Shown one piece after another: positions 34,387 to 43,854 of a stretch of 64,000 bases of DNA. The translations under genes and the position numbers were made by a program. Within the stretch, counting starts at the first letter, position 1. Every line of letters starts with the position of its first letter. Location: assembly GCF_009183365.2 (NCBI RefSeq), contig NZ_CP068230.1, forward strand, positions 2,447,001 through 2,511,000, in the 5' to 3' direction. Source of the stretch: Shewanella algae (GTDB lineage: Bacteria; Pseudomonadota; Gammaproteobacteria; Enterobacterales; Shewanellaceae). A model generated the notes under the pieces. The model was not told the DNA's origin, made no database searches, and was given only the letters and a program-made list of their open reading frames with translations.

Positions 34387-35985
34387 TTATCTCATCGCCA
34401 GCAGCATTTCCTGCGGCTGCTCGAGATACTGTTTCCACAGATTACAGAAGCGGGCAATAGTGCCGCCATCTATTACTCTGTGGTCACCTGACCAACTGAC
34501 CTGCATCAGTTTACGGGCTTCGACCTCACCCTTGGCATTGAAACGCGGCAGGGTTTGCACCTTACCCAAGGCCACAATCGCCACTTCGGGTTTATTGATG
34601 ATAGGTGTCGCCACAGTGCCGCCCAGAGCGCCTATGTTGGAGATAGAGATGCTGCCATCTTTAAGATCGGCAGGTGCGACTCTACCCGAGCGCGCTGCCT
34701 GGGTCAGACGGGTGACTTCGGCGGCAACATCCAGAATCGACTTATCCTGCACATCCTTGACGTTGGGCACCAACAAGCCAACCTTGGAGTCAACGGCCAT
34801 ACCTATGTTATGACGGCCAAGATAGGTGAGCTCGGTGCAATCGGTGTTCACTCGGCTGTTGATCACCGGAAACTCGGTCAGCGCCAGCGACATGGCCTTC
34901 ATAAAGAAAGGCATCATGGTCAGCTTGAGCTCGTCATTGGAGTACTTGGCCTTCATCGCTTCACGAAGGGCGATAAGCTCGGTCAAGTCCAGTTCTTCGC
35001 AGTAAGTAAAGTGCGGAATGCTGGAAACTGACTCCGTCATCATCCGCGCCATCACAGCGCGAACGCCCTTGATAGGCTCTACCCTGTCGTTTGCGGTTGC
35101 CGCTGCGCCGGTTTGTACTTGGCCTTGTGGCAAAGTTTTGGTTTGGGCCTGAGGAGTCGCCCCCTTAAGGAAACGCTCAATATCCTCTTTGTAGACCCGG
35201 CCATTTTTGCCGCTGCCAGGCACTTTGGCGATATCGACATCCAGGCTGCGAGCCATACGTCTTACCGCTGGGCTCGCCAGTGCCTTGCCTTGGGGCACCA
35301 TACTGCAGCCAGCCGTTTGCGAGCCGCTCTGGGCTTGAGTCTGGGCTTGAGAGGCGGCAGAGGCTGAGCCAGATGGTGCACTTGCTGCAGCGGTTTGAGC
35401 CACAGGTGCACTGCCTGATTCAGCTGCAACTTCAATGGCAAACAGTGGCTGATGCACTTGGGCCAACTGCCCCTTACGGTAGTGCAGCTTGACGATTTTA
35501 CCGGCCTTCATCGCCGGGATTTGCACCAGTGCCTTGTCTGTCATTACATCGCAGATGGGTTGATCTTCAACCACAGTGTCGCCTTCTGCGACCAGCCACT
35601 CCACCAGTTCGCACTCTACTATGCCCTCGCCGATATCCGGCAGCATAAAGTCTTCCACCTGGCTGCTACCGCCAGCAGCACCAGTACTCGGCTGTGCAGC
35701 GGTAGCAGCGCCGGCCACGCTGGTTGCTGGCGCTTCACTGTCTACAGCGTCCACTTCCACGGCATACAAAGGCTCATGCACCTTGGCAATTTCACCCTTG
35801 GCGTAATAAAGCTTACTGATAACACCGGGGAAAGGCGCAGGAATTTGCACCAGTGCCTTGTCTGTCATCACATCACAAACGGGTTGATCTTCGGCGACGG
35901 TATCGCCCTCAGCCACCAACCATTCCACCAGTTCACACTCGACAACACCTTCGCCTATGTCGGGCAAAATAAAATCTTTAATCAT
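34387..35985 (-). CDS. bkdB: Branched-chain alpha-keto acid dehydrogenase E2 (lipoamide acyltransferase)
   Basis: It has 532 aa. Two lipoyl domains (about residues 3-77 and 112-186), each with the lipoylated Lys in VMTDKALVQIP, are joined by Ala/Ser/Gln-rich linkers. An E1/E3-binding domain (about 237-273, with ASPAVRRMARSLDVDI) and a catalytic domain with the HRVIDGG active-site motif follow. It transfers acyl groups from keto-acids of valine, leucine and isoleucine to CoA. It is the last gene of bkdA1-bkdA2-bkdB; no lipoamide dehydrogenase gene follows, so E3 must come from another locus. Confidence 0.95.
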   Translation of the reverse strand: MIKDFILPDIGEGVVECELVEWLVAEGDTVAEDQPVCDVMTDKALVQIPAPFPGVISKLYYAKGEIAKVHEPLYAVEVDAVDSEAPATSVAGAATAAQPSTGAAGGSSQVEDFMLPDIGEGIVECELVEWLVAEGDTVVEDQPICDVMTDKALVQIPAMKAGKIVKLHYRKGQLAQVHQPLFAIEVAAESGSAPVAQTAAASAPSGSASAASQAQTQAQSGSQTAGCSMVPQGKALASPAVRRMARSLDVDIAKVPGSGKNGRVYKEDIERFLKGATPQAQTKTLPQGQVQTGAAATANDRVEPIKGVRAVMARMMTESVSSIPHFTYCEELDLTELIALREAMKAKYSNDELKLTMMPFFMKAMSLALTEFPVINSRVNTDCTELTYLGRHNIGMAVDSKVGLLVPNVKDVQDKSILDVAAEVTRLTQAARSGRVAPADLKDGSISISNIGALGGTVATPIINKPEVAIVALGKVQTLPRFNAKGEVEARKLMQVSWSGDHRVIDGGTIARFCNLWKQYLEQPQEMLLAMR

Positions 35986-35995
35986 CCTGGCTCTC

Positions 35996-36973
35996 CTAGA
36001 AATTCACCGAGGCCTTGATGGCTTCAAAGGTTTTAAGCGCATCCGGCATATATTCTTTTTCGTGGATCAATGGATATGGCGTATCCAGACCACAGACCCG
36101 GCTGATGGGCGACTCCAGGTACAGGAAACATTCCTGTTGGATGGTAGCGGCAATTTCACCGGCAAAACCACCGGTCAGCGGCGCTTCGTGGTTGATGAGC
36201 AATCTGCCGGTCTTTTTCACCGACTCGGCCACGGTTTCCACATCCCAAGGCGCGAGAGTACGAAGGTCGATGACTTCACAGTCAATACCTTCCTCTTTGG
36301 CCATATCGGCTGCTTTCTCTATGATTTCCATCTGCGCGCCCCAGGCGAGCAGAGTAATATCTTTACCTTCACGAACCACTTCGGCTTTACCCAGCTCCAA
36401 TTGATAATCGCCTTCCGGCACATCGCCGACAGAGGCGCGGTACAGGCGCTTGGGCTCGAAGAAGACCACTGGGTTCTTATCGCGAATGGAGGCCAGCAGC
36501 AAACCCTTGGCTTGGTATGGGTTACGGGGAACCACCACCTTGAGACCGGGTGTTTGGGTAAAGTAGGCTTCCGGTGACTGGGAGTGGTAATGACCGCCGG
36601 CAATGCCGCCGCCATAGGGGGTTCTGAAGGTCAGGCCGCCGACATCAAACTCGTTGCCGCTACGGTATCTGAACTTGGCCGCTTCGTTGACGATTTGATC
36701 GAACGCCGGGAAGATATAGTCGGCAAACTGGATTTCCGCTACCGGCGTCATACCGTTGGAAGCCAGGCCGTTGGCAAAGCCGGCAATCCCCTGCTCGGTG
36801 AGTGGAGTATTGAAGCAGCGCTCACGGCCAAACTTTTCCTGCAAACCGGAAGTTGCCCGGAACACACCGCCGAAATGGCCTACGTCTTCCCCGAAAACCA
36901 GCATTTTTTCGTCGGCTTCCATCGCTATGGTCAGGGCATTATTGATGGCCTGTAACATATTCATCTGTGCCAC
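35996..36973 (-). CDS. bkdA2: Branched-chain keto acid dehydrogenase E1 beta
   Basis: It has 325 aa: a transketolase-like pyrimidine-binding domain (FGEDVGHFGGVFRAT, then FNTPLTEQGIAGFANGLA) and a C-terminal domain with LLINHEAPLTGGFAGEIA. It pairs with E1 alpha to form the thiamine-diphosphate decarboxylase of the complex. It is 10 bases from bkdB and 2 bases from bkdA1. Confidence 0.95.
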   Translation of the reverse strand: MAQMNMLQAINNALTIAMEADEKMLVFGEDVGHFGGVFRATSGLQEKFGRERCFNTPLTEQGIAGFANGLASNGMTPVAEIQFADYIFPAFDQIVNEAAKFRYRSGNEFDVGGLTFRTPYGGGIAGGHYHSQSPEAYFTQTPGLKVVVPRNPYQAKGLLLASIRDKNPVVFFEPKRLYRASVGDVPEGDYQLELGKAEVVREGKDITLLAWGAQMEIIEKAADMAKEEGIDCEVIDLRTLAPWDVETVAESVKKTGRLLINHEAPLTGGFAGEIAATIQQECFLYLESPISRVCGLDTPYPLIHEKEYMPDALKTFEAIKASVNF

Positions 36974-36975
36974 GC

Positions 36976-38154
36976 TTATGATCTCCCTGCTGTTTTAGGA
37001 TAGGCTTTCGGATACTTGGCAACGTGGGCCTTAAGCTCGGTTAATTGCTGCTTGAGCGCCGCTGTCGGCTGATCAAAAACGTCTTCTATGATGGCTTCTA
37101 TGGCTGGTGCCGGAACCTTTTCGGCCACTTTTACCGCGGCCAGCACTTCCTCGCGATACTTCTCATACAGCTCGGTCTCGTCGCTTTCCTTGAGCCAGCC
37201 TTTGTTGATAAGCCACAACTTGAAGCGTTTCACAGGGTCGTGCTGTTGCCACTTGGCTTCTTCCTCTTTGGAGCGATAACCGGATGGGTCGTCGGAAGAT
37301 GAGTGGGCGCCCAGACGGTAGGTCATGGCTTCAATCAGCACAGGCGCGTTGTTTTCAAGCGCGTAGGCTCTGGCTTGCTGCGTTGCGGCCAGAACCGCCA
37401 GCATATCGTTACCATCGACTCTGATGGTGTGCATGCCATAACCAACGCCGCGGCTGGCTATGCCGTTACCGGCGTACTGCTCTTCCGTAGGGGTTGAGAT
37501 GGCGTAGCCGTTGTTGCGGCAGAAGAAGATGACCGGCGCTTTGTGAACTGCGGCCATATTAAGACCGGCATGGAAATCACCTTCAGAGGCGGCACCTTCA
37601 CCGAAGTAACAGATAGCGACATTACGCTTGCCCTGCATCTTCAGCGAGTAACCTACGCCGGATGCCTGCGGGATCTGGGTCGCCAACGGTGAAGAGATGG
37701 TTTGATAGTTGAGTTCACGGCTGCCGTAGTGAATAGGCATCTGCCGGCCTTTGCCCAGATCTTTCTCATTGCTGAACATCTGGTTCATAAACTGCTCAGT
37801 GGTAAAGCCGCGATAACGCAATGCGGCATGTTCGCGGTACTGGGCAAGGATCACATCCTTGTCATCCAGCGCAGCGGCACTGCCGATAACGGCGGCTTCT
37901 TCACCGATACAGGTCATGTAAAAACTGATCCTTCCCTGACGCTGGGCGCCCAACATACGTTCGTCCAGGACACGGGTAAAGACACAGGTATCGAATATCT
38001 TGCGTGACAGGGCTTCATCTATGACGGGCAATACTGCCTCTTCATAGGTGGTGCCGTCGGCCTGAAGTATTTTGAGTACAGGGATATGCAGCGAGTCCTT
38101 GTTCAAAAAACTCACCCGATGCACCGTCTCATTCATATTTGTTGCGTTGCTCAT
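36976..38154 (-). CDS. bkdA1: Branched-chain keto acid dehydrogenase E1 alpha
   Basis: It has 392 aa. The thiamine-diphosphate motif runs from YFGEGAASEGDFHAGLNMAA to FFCRNNGYAIS. The phosphorylation-loop type segment YRLGAHSSSDDPSGYR is also present, as in the BCKDH branch. It is the first gene of the operon. A TTACGTTAACGTAA palindrome lies 77 bases upstream of its start and probably controls it. Confidence 0.95.
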   Translation of the reverse strand: MSNATNMNETVHRVSFLNKDSLHIPVLKILQADGTTYEEAVLPVIDEALSRKIFDTCVFTRVLDERMLGAQRQGRISFYMTCIGEEAAVIGSAAALDDKDVILAQYREHAALRYRGFTTEQFMNQMFSNEKDLGKGRQMPIHYGSRELNYQTISSPLATQIPQASGVGYSLKMQGKRNVAICYFGEGAASEGDFHAGLNMAAVHKAPVIFFCRNNGYAISTPTEEQYAGNGIASRGVGYGMHTIRVDGNDMLAVLAATQQARAYALENNAPVLIEAMTYRLGAHSSSDDPSGYRSKEEEAKWQQHDPVKRFKLWLINKGWLKESDETELYEKYREEVLAAVKVAEKVPAPAIEAIIEDVFDQPTAALKQQLTELKAHVAKYPKAYPKTAGRS

Positions 38155-38230
38155 AGTGTGCTCTTGTTATCTCTGGGTTTGTCCGGCTCGAAACCGGCCC
38201 TACCGATTTTTTCAGTACGCGCCCCGAACA

Positions 38231-38244
38231 TTACGTTAACGTAA
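38231..38244. promoter_or_regulatory. LiuR-like palindromic operator upstream of bkd
   Basis: TTACGTTAACGTAA is a perfect 14-base palindrome in the gap between astE and bkdA1. Its shape fits the MerR-type LiuR operators that control branched-chain amino acid breakdown genes in Shewanella and relatives. The assignment is by resemblance and context. Confidence 0.6.
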
Positions 38245-38317
38245 ACTAGCAAGCAACTCCCGCCTTGGGTGCTTTGCCAACTAGCATGGGATCGGCGCGT
38301 ATATATTGGTTTACAAT

Positions 38318-39355
38318 TCAGGCCAATGGCACCTCTGTGGCCTGAACCAGGCAGATCACTGTACGTTGGCCAATGGGCACCTTGGCGTTGGGAAACACCA
38401 CGGCTTCCGAGTCCTGCTCTACTCGAATATCCCGGCCCGCTTCCCGCGCCAGCACATAACCCTTGGGGAAAGCAGTGAAGTTTTCCACATCGCTGGCGAA
38501 GGTAAATTCAAAGTCGTCGGCCTGCTTATTGATGACCCTACAGACCTGATAGATATTGACCCGCTCAAGCGCCTGCTCCTCGAGTTCGAGCGATTGCTTG
38601 CAGATCAAACGGCTCAGCATCTCCCGGGTGGCGATAAAACGTGTCATATCGTTTTGTCCCATGGGGTAAACCTTGCCAAGTTCAATGGTAAAGGCGTCGG
38701 CGCCAAACTGATTTGACGAGAAATAGCTGAAAGTGGTTGTGGGTTCGTGATGCAGCAACACGGTATCGACTCCGGCCGCCTCCAGGAACATCAATTGTTC
38801 ACGGCTGTAAGCCTTACCCGGTCGATAGGGATAGATGGCAAACTTTTCATGCTTGGAGCCGCGAATGGCGGTGTGCAGATCGTAATGGATCCTCTGTCTT
38901 GCCCCTTGTGGTGCGTCTTCGAAGAAACGTGTGACATAAGTTTCCAGTTTCTTGGCGCGGATCCGCTCCGGGTTCACCAGCCCGGGGGGATTGGAATGTT
39001 CGCCACTGAACAGCCGGTTGAGGTTTTCATCGACAATACGGGTGCCACGGTTAATTGCCGCCGGGTTACCGAACATGAACAGTACTCGCTGCCCTACCCG
39101 TATTTCTTGCTTTAACAGCGACTTGATAATGCCATTACACAGTTCGATAGGTGCAGTTTCATTGCCGTGTACCCCGGATGACAGCACGATATCTTTATCA
39201 CTCTGGTTGTCCAGAGGTTCAAACAGCAAGACTCCTGTGTCCCAAATCGCTATCCGGGTGTGGTCGCCAAGCGTGCCACTAATACTCTCCAATGAATTGG
39301 GGTTATTCAGAGTCAATGACAGGAAGTCAGGATTATCCTTCAGGGCTTGTAACAC
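38318..39355 (-). CDS. astE: Succinylglutamate desuccinylase
   Basis: It has 345 aa and is a zinc carboxypeptidase-like enzyme, the last step of the arginine succinyltransferase (AST) pathway, releasing succinate and glutamate. The metal site is seen in GVHGNETAP, with a later His in IHYDLHTAIR. DENLNRLFSG and FTIELGKVYPMG are family blocks. The start is a GTG at 39355 with the strong ribosome site AAGGAG; the ATG at 39460 would add 35 residues absent from relatives. The other ast genes are not in this window. Confidence 0.93.
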   Translation of the reverse strand: MLQALKDNPDFLSLTLNNPNSLESISGTLGDHTRIAIWDTGVLLFEPLDNQSDKDIVLSSGVHGNETAPIELCNGIIKSLLKQEIRVGQRVLFMFGNPAAINRGTRIVDENLNRLFSGEHSNPPGLVNPERIRAKKLETYVTRFFEDAPQGARQRIHYDLHTAIRGSKHEKFAIYPYRPGKAYSREQLMFLEAAGVDTVLLHHEPTTTFSYFSSNQFGADAFTIELGKVYPMGQNDMTRFIATREMLSRLICKQSLELEEQALERVNIYQVCRVINKQADDFEFTFASDVENFTAFPKGYVLAREAGRDIRVEQDSEAVVFPNAKVPIGQRTVICLVQATEVPLA

Positions 39356-39622
39356 GAAATACTCCTTCTTATTGCCGATTTGGCTGTTGTTTCCATTAAC
39401 GCTGTCTCCTGGGAACTTGTTGCAATGCGTTTGCTTGTTGAGACCAGCGCCAGAGAGCAAGGTTTCATAGTACCACAGCTTATTAAGTTGGCGATGTGAC
39501 TAAAGCTATCCAATGCCAGGCTCGCGAACTGGTTTCAGATAGTTCTTATCTAACTAAGGAGCAAAAAAGCCACTCCGACAAATACACCACTTGCGCCGGA
39601 AAAACTTATCACGCATAATTTT

Positions 39623-39646
39623 GGCCATCTGGACATCTAGAGGTAA
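39623..39646. promoter_or_regulatory. Possible MetJ-like box array upstream of msrA
   Basis: Three adjacent 8-mers, GGCCATCT, GGACATCT and AGAGGTAA, match the MetJ half-site AGACGTCT at 5, 6 and 5 positions. They end 5 bases before the msrA start and overlap its ribosome site. This is weak but sits beside a methionine-related gene. Confidence 0.3.
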
Positions 39647-39651
39647 ATTCA

Positions 39652-40131
39652 ATGGCGGTAGCAACATTCGGTGGCGGTTGTTTTTGGGGGGTGGAGTATT
39701 TCTTTCGTCAAGTGCCCGGGGTATTAAACGCCACCAGTGGTTATATGGGCGGTGATGATAGAATCAACCGCTATGAAGAGGTAAAACAGGGAAACAGCGG
39801 CCATGCCGAAGTGGTTCAGGTGGAGTTCGATGAAGCCCAGGTTTCATTTACCGAGCTGCTGCAAGTTTTCTGGAGCAATCACAACCCCACCAGTCTCAAT
39901 CGCCAAGGTGGTGATATCGGCACCCAGTATCGGAGCGTGATTTTTTTTCATAGCAAAGAGCAGAAGGAACAGGCTGAGGCCTCAAAACTGGCGTTGGCTC
40001 GTAGTGGTAAGTGGGGTCAGCGGCACATAGTGACGGAAATTGTTCCAGTGAAACAGTTTCATCGTGCGGAAGAATATCATCAGGACTATATCCAGAAGAA
40101 TAACCTGCCCAGTTGCCATCTTGAATATTGA
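39652..40131 (+). CDS. msrA: Peptide methionine sulfoxide reductase A
   Basis: It has 159 aa, the short form of the family. The active-site GGGCFWGVE is at residues 7-15 with the catalytic Cys; GYMGG, GHAEVVQVEF, and a C-terminal HQDYIQKN block follow. It reduces the S-epimer of methionine sulfoxide in proteins. One further Cys in LPSCHLEY at the C-terminus is the likely resolving residue. The gene stands alone and ends in a shared terminator with pgm. Confidence 0.94.
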   Translation: MAVATFGGGCFWGVEYFFRQVPGVLNATSGYMGGDDRINRYEEVKQGNSGHAEVVQVEFDEAQVSFTELLQVFWSNHNPTSLNRQGGDIGTQYRSVIFFHSKEQKEQAEASKLALARSGKWGQRHIVTEIVPVKQFHRAEEYHQDYIQKNNLPSCHLEY

Positions 40132-40142
40132 TCCCCGGGAAT

Positions 40143-40178
40143 AAAAAAGCGCAACTGTGTTCACGGCTGCGCTTTTTT
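40143..40178. terminator. Bidirectional terminator between msrA and pgm
   Basis: AAAAAAGCGCA pairs with TGCGCTTTTTT, A-rich on the left and T-rich on the right. It serves both convergent genes. Confidence 0.88.
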
Positions 40179-40201
40179 ACTGAACTGGCAATCTCTTAAG
40201 C

Positions 40202-41851
40202 TCAGTTCGGCTTACCTTTTAGGGCGCTGGTTATCAGAGCTCTCGCCTGTTCCAGTATCTGCTGCAGATGCTGCTCGCTGACAAAGCTTTCGGCGTAAAT
40301 TTTATAGAGTGCCTCAGTACCTGAAGGTCTGGCGGCAAACCAGCCGTTGTCGGTTAGCACCTTAATACCGCCAATGGCACCATCATTGCCGGGGGCCTTG
40401 GTCAGTACCGCCTCAATCTTGTCTCCGGCCAAAGTCTCTGCCCCCAGGGTATCTGCATTGAGGGTGGCAAAACGCGCCTTTTGCTTGGCATTGATGGGGC
40501 TGTCTATCCGTTTGTAGAAGCAATGACCGTGTATCGCAGCCAGTTCTGCATAACGCTCGGCTGGATTTTTGCCGGTAACGGCGAGGATTTCAGCGGCCAG
40601 CAGCCCGAGAATAAAACCGTCTTTGTCCGTGCACCAGGTTGTGCCGTCACGTCGAAGGAAGGCGGCGCCGGCGCTTTCTTCGCCGCCAAAGGCCAGGCTG
40701 GCTTCACTCAAACCACTGACAAACCACTTGAAACCAACCGGCACTTCACAAAGCTTGCGACCGTGTGAGGCAACTATCTTGTCTATCATGCCACTGGAAA
40801 CCAAGGTCTTGCCGATTTGCAGCGTCCGCGGCCAATCGGGTCTGTGCTCCAGCAGGTAATCTATCGCCACCGCCAAAAAGTGGTTGGGGTCCATCAACCC
40901 TGTCTCTGGGCAGACTATCCCGTGTCTGTCGTAGTCGGGATCATTCCCAAGGCAGATATCGAACTCATCCATGTGCTTAAGCAGGCCTGCCATGGCAAAA
41001 GGCGATGAGCAGTCCATGCGGATTTTGCCGTCTTTATCCAGTGGCATAAAGCCGAAGCTGGGATCGACCCGGTCGTTGACCACGGTTATATTCACGCCAT
41101 AACGGCGGGCAATATGTGGCCAGTAATGGATGCCTGAGCCGCCCAGAGGGTCGACACCTATACGGACGCCGGCATCTTTGATGGCTTGCATATTTACTAC
41201 AGAGGCGAGATCGGCAACATAGGGCTCAATAAGATCCGCTTCTTTGATGAGTCCGATACTGGTGGCTACGCCGTAGTTGAGTTTCCTGACCCCTTCCAAC
41301 TGTGCCTTGAGATAGTCATTGGCTCGCTGCTCAATCCAAGCCGTAATCTCACCTTCTGCCGGCCCACCATGGGGCGGATTGTACTTAATTCCGCCATCCT
41401 GAGGCGGATTGTGGGACGGGGTAATAATAATGCCATCGCTGAGCTCTGCGGCATTTCGGTTTGCGCTAACTATGGCATGGGAGATGACAGGCGTAGGCGT
41501 AAAGCCCTGGCTCTCTTGCACCACCAACTTAACATTGTTGGCCAGCAATACTTCGATGGCAGAAATATAAGCCGCTTCAGATAAGGCATGGGTGTCCATG
41601 CCCAGATAGAGTGCCCCCTCAATCCCCTGAGATTGGCGGTAATCTACCACAGCCTGGGTTATGGCCCAGATATGGTTTTGATTGAAGCTGCCGCTTAAGG
41701 AACTGCCCCTGTGCCCCGAGGTGCCAAAGCTCACTTTCTGGGCCGGGTCATCACAGTTTGGGACAATTCGGTAATAGTGGCTCATCAGCCGCGGAATATT
41801 AACCAGATCCTTCTGCATGGCCTTGTTACCGGCCCGCTCATGAATAGCCAA
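40202..41851 (-). CDS. pgm: Phosphoglucomutase
   Basis: It has 549 aa and interconverts glucose-1-phosphate and glucose-6-phosphate. The phosphoserine loop is TPSHNPPQDGG, the metal loop GNDPDYDRHG and the sugar loop GGEESAGAAF. SFGTSGHRGSS is near the N-terminus. The start is a TTG at 41851, seven bases after AAGGAG; translation from there gives AIHERAG, matching the E. coli Pgm N-terminus. It is 37 bases downstream of seqA, the same order as in E. coli. Confidence 0.95.
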   Translation of the reverse strand: MAIHERAGNKAMQKDLVNIPRLMSHYYRIVPNCDDPAQKVSFGTSGHRGSSLSGSFNQNHIWAITQAVVDYRQSQGIEGALYLGMDTHALSEAAYISAIEVLLANNVKLVVQESQGFTPTPVISHAIVSANRNAAELSDGIIITPSHNPPQDGGIKYNPPHGGPAEGEITAWIEQRANDYLKAQLEGVRKLNYGVATSIGLIKEADLIEPYVADLASVVNMQAIKDAGVRIGVDPLGGSGIHYWPHIARRYGVNITVVNDRVDPSFGFMPLDKDGKIRMDCSSPFAMAGLLKHMDEFDICLGNDPDYDRHGIVCPETGLMDPNHFLAVAIDYLLEHRPDWPRTLQIGKTLVSSGMIDKIVASHGRKLCEVPVGFKWFVSGLSEASLAFGGEESAGAAFLRRDGTTWCTDKDGFILGLLAAEILAVTGKNPAERYAELAAIHGHCFYKRIDSPINAKQKARFATLNADTLGAETLAGDKIEAVLTKAPGNDGAIGGIKVLTDNGWFAARPSGTEALYKIYAESFVSEQHLQQILEQARALITSALKGKPN

Positions 41852-41888
41852 AATAATGCTCCTTGATGGCGGATATTGGAATACAGAT

Positions 41889-42443
41889 TTATACCTTAAG
41901 CGGCAGTGCCTTATCGGCAATCGCTTTGGCCTTTTCGCCGTCGCAGCCCATCTTTTCCAACACTTCAGACAATATGGTGTGCTTCTTGGCAGTGTTGTTA
42001 TTGGTGGTTACCCAAAAACCACTGCTGCCGACTTCTTTGGGGTTGGCCGATTTACTGGCCTTAAGCAAGGCTTCCTTCGAGGTAGCAAAATAGAGGCGAT
42101 CACGCCCCTGAACCTGCAGTACCTGCTCAAATCCTTGCTGATCCTGGTTATAGAGACATTCGAGGGCAAACAGAAAACGTCCAACAGCCCCCTTTTGGGC
42201 TTCGATAGCCGCACTGCTAAACAGGTTGTCAAAGTCCAGGGTTGACTCGGCCTCGGGTAATGTATTGGGACGATAACCCTGCTCCATGCTTGGCTGGCTG
42301 AGTTCAACCGGTGCCTTGGGTTCAACGGCTGTCACATCCAAGCCCAGCAGTCGACGAAGAATATCCGATGCGCTTTCGCCTATCCTTTCGGTTTTCCCGG
42401 CAATAAAGCGATACAGTTCCTCATCCACCTCAATATATTTCAT
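41889..42443 (-). CDS. seqA: Replication initiation negative modulator SeqA
   Basis: It has 184 aa. The N-terminal oligomerisation region (MKYIEVDEELYRFIAGKTERIGESASDILRR split across helices) is followed by a linker and a C-terminal domain that binds hemimethylated GATC pairs, with FWVTTNNNTAKKH near the DNA contact. It sequesters oriC after initiation. It is cotranscribed with pgm. The ribosome site is AAGGAAT. Confidence 0.95.
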   Translation of the reverse strand: MKYIEVDEELYRFIAGKTERIGESASDILRRLLGLDVTAVEPKAPVELSQPSMEQGYRPNTLPEAESTLDFDNLFSSAAIEAQKGAVGRFLFALECLYNQDQQGFEQVLQVQGRDRLYFATSKEALLKASKSANPKEVGSSGFWVTTNNNTAKKHTILSEVLEKMGCDGEKAKAIADKALPLKV

Positions 42444-42742
42444 GGCCCGATTCCTTTAGTTTCAACTTGTTCTATGCAGCCGCCATGACATTGCCGTCAA
42501 AGCACATCTGGGGCGCGGCTGCGATTTGGCTCAAAGTATGCCATAACTCGCCATCGGTGGAAGGCTCAATCCATCAAAATGCGAGAATAGAGTTACAAAC
42601 CTATGACTTGCACAGCCAATTTGTTGAAAAAGCAGTCAAAGCCAGTGTTAAATCCGCATCCATCCTTGTCAAATACTGACCTTTGTCGCAGAATTTGCCC
42701 CCTGCTGAAATACTGGCAACAAACTCACTGTGAGGGGGCTGT
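42444..42742. other. Divergent promoter region between seqA and ybfF
   Basis: About 300 bases hold the divergent promoters. I see no repeat or RNA gene. The ybfF ribosome site GAGGGGG lies at the right end. Confidence 0.5.
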
Positions 42743-43519
42743 ATGCACTTTGTTTCGACCGGAAGCGGTAGTCCGGTGTTGCTGATCCATGGCTTATTCG
42801 GTGATTTGGATAATCTCAAATCACTCGGGGCTCTGCTTGAGCAAAATCATCGGGTAATAAGGATAGACTGCCCCAATCATGGTCAGAGCGAACATTGGCC
42901 GCAAATGGACTATCCTGGGCTTGCAAAAGCGCTTGTGTCCCTGCTTGATGAACTGGCTATAGGCAAGGTGCATCTGGTGGGCCATTCCATGGGCGGTAAG
43001 ATTGCCATGGCAACCGCGCTGGCTTATCCGCAGCGGGTACAATCCCTGACCGCCGCCGATATTGCGCCTGTGGCCTACTCGCCGAGACATGAAAAAGTGT
43101 TTGCCGGCCTAAACAGCATGCCTTTGGATATTAAAGACAGACGTCAGGCGCTGGCACATCTTTTGAATCATGAGATCGATGAGGCGACGGCGCAGTTTTT
43201 GCTCAAGAGCCTGCGTCGCAGCGAATCCGGCTTTGAGTGGAAGATGAATCTGCCGGGGCTGATTGAAAGTTATCCGGCTATCATAGGTTGGCATAATGGC
43301 CCTGAGCGCTGCGGTGGCCAACTTAGCTATCAAGGGCCCACCTTGATGATCCGGGGCAGCGAGTCAAACTATGTGACCGCCGCTTACAAAGAAGAGATTG
43401 TGGCTCAGTTTCCTAAGGTCAAAGCCAAGACCCTGGAGGGATGTGGGCATTGGCTACACGCCCAGAAACCGGTGATATTCAACCGTATAGTGTCCGACTT
43501 CATTGACAGTAACGATTAA
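42743..43519 (+). CDS. ybfF: Alpha/beta-hydrolase esterase YbfF
   Basis: It has 258 aa. The oxyanion region is LLIHGLFGD, the nucleophile elbow GHSMGGK (Ser about residue 82), and the catalytic His is in GCGHWLH near the C-terminus. YbfF is an acyl-CoA thioesterase-type esterase. It lies divergent from seqA, as in E. coli. Confidence 0.9.
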   Translation: MHFVSTGSGSPVLLIHGLFGDLDNLKSLGALLEQNHRVIRIDCPNHGQSEHWPQMDYPGLAKALVSLLDELAIGKVHLVGHSMGGKIAMATALAYPQRVQSLTAADIAPVAYSPRHEKVFAGLNSMPLDIKDRRQALAHLLNHEIDEATAQFLLKSLRRSESGFEWKMNLPGLIESYPAIIGWHNGPERCGGQLSYQGPTLMIRGSESNYVTAAYKEEIVAQFPKVKAKTLEGCGHWLHAQKPVIFNRIVSDFIDSND

Positions 43520-43618
43520 TATCCAAGCCCTTGCTGAGGGTAAATGCGGTAGCAGCCCCTGAACCAATATGCTATATTCGCGCCTCTTTTTGGCTAGGGA
43601 ACACCGGGAGGCTGCAGC

Positions 43619-43840
43619 GTGTTGAACCAGTATATGCAACAGATAGAAGCCGTTGGACTGGATCTGTTTTTCGCAGCAATTTTCTTTTTTATCGGTATGG
43701 CCATCAGGGATGTACTCAATCAGGGTAACGTACCCAAGTTTGGTCGCTTCATTGTTTGGTTGGTACTCTTCCTTGGCTGTGCAGGCTTTGTCGCCAAGGG
43801 GATAATTCAAATGACCTGGGAAGGCTCAGGTATAGGTTAA
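43619..43840 (+). CDS. DUF2788 small membrane protein
   Basis: It has 73 aa with two hydrophobic helices (about residues 15-30 and 45-62) and the family string FFIGMAIRDVLNQG. It starts at a GTG at 43619, eight bases after GGGAGG. Function is unknown. It sits between ybfF and ybfE, as it often does in related genomes. Confidence 0.82.
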   Translation: MLNQYMQQIEAVGLDLFFAAIFFFIGMAIRDVLNQGNVPKFGRFIVWLVLFLGCAGFVAKGIIQMTWEGSGIG

Positions 43841-43854
43841 ACATCAGATTTCAA

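Noticed and set aside
43801..43854. SOS box upstream of ybfE
   Set aside because: A CTG...CAG pair is present but spaced by 8 bases instead of 10, and the interior does not fit the LexA consensus.
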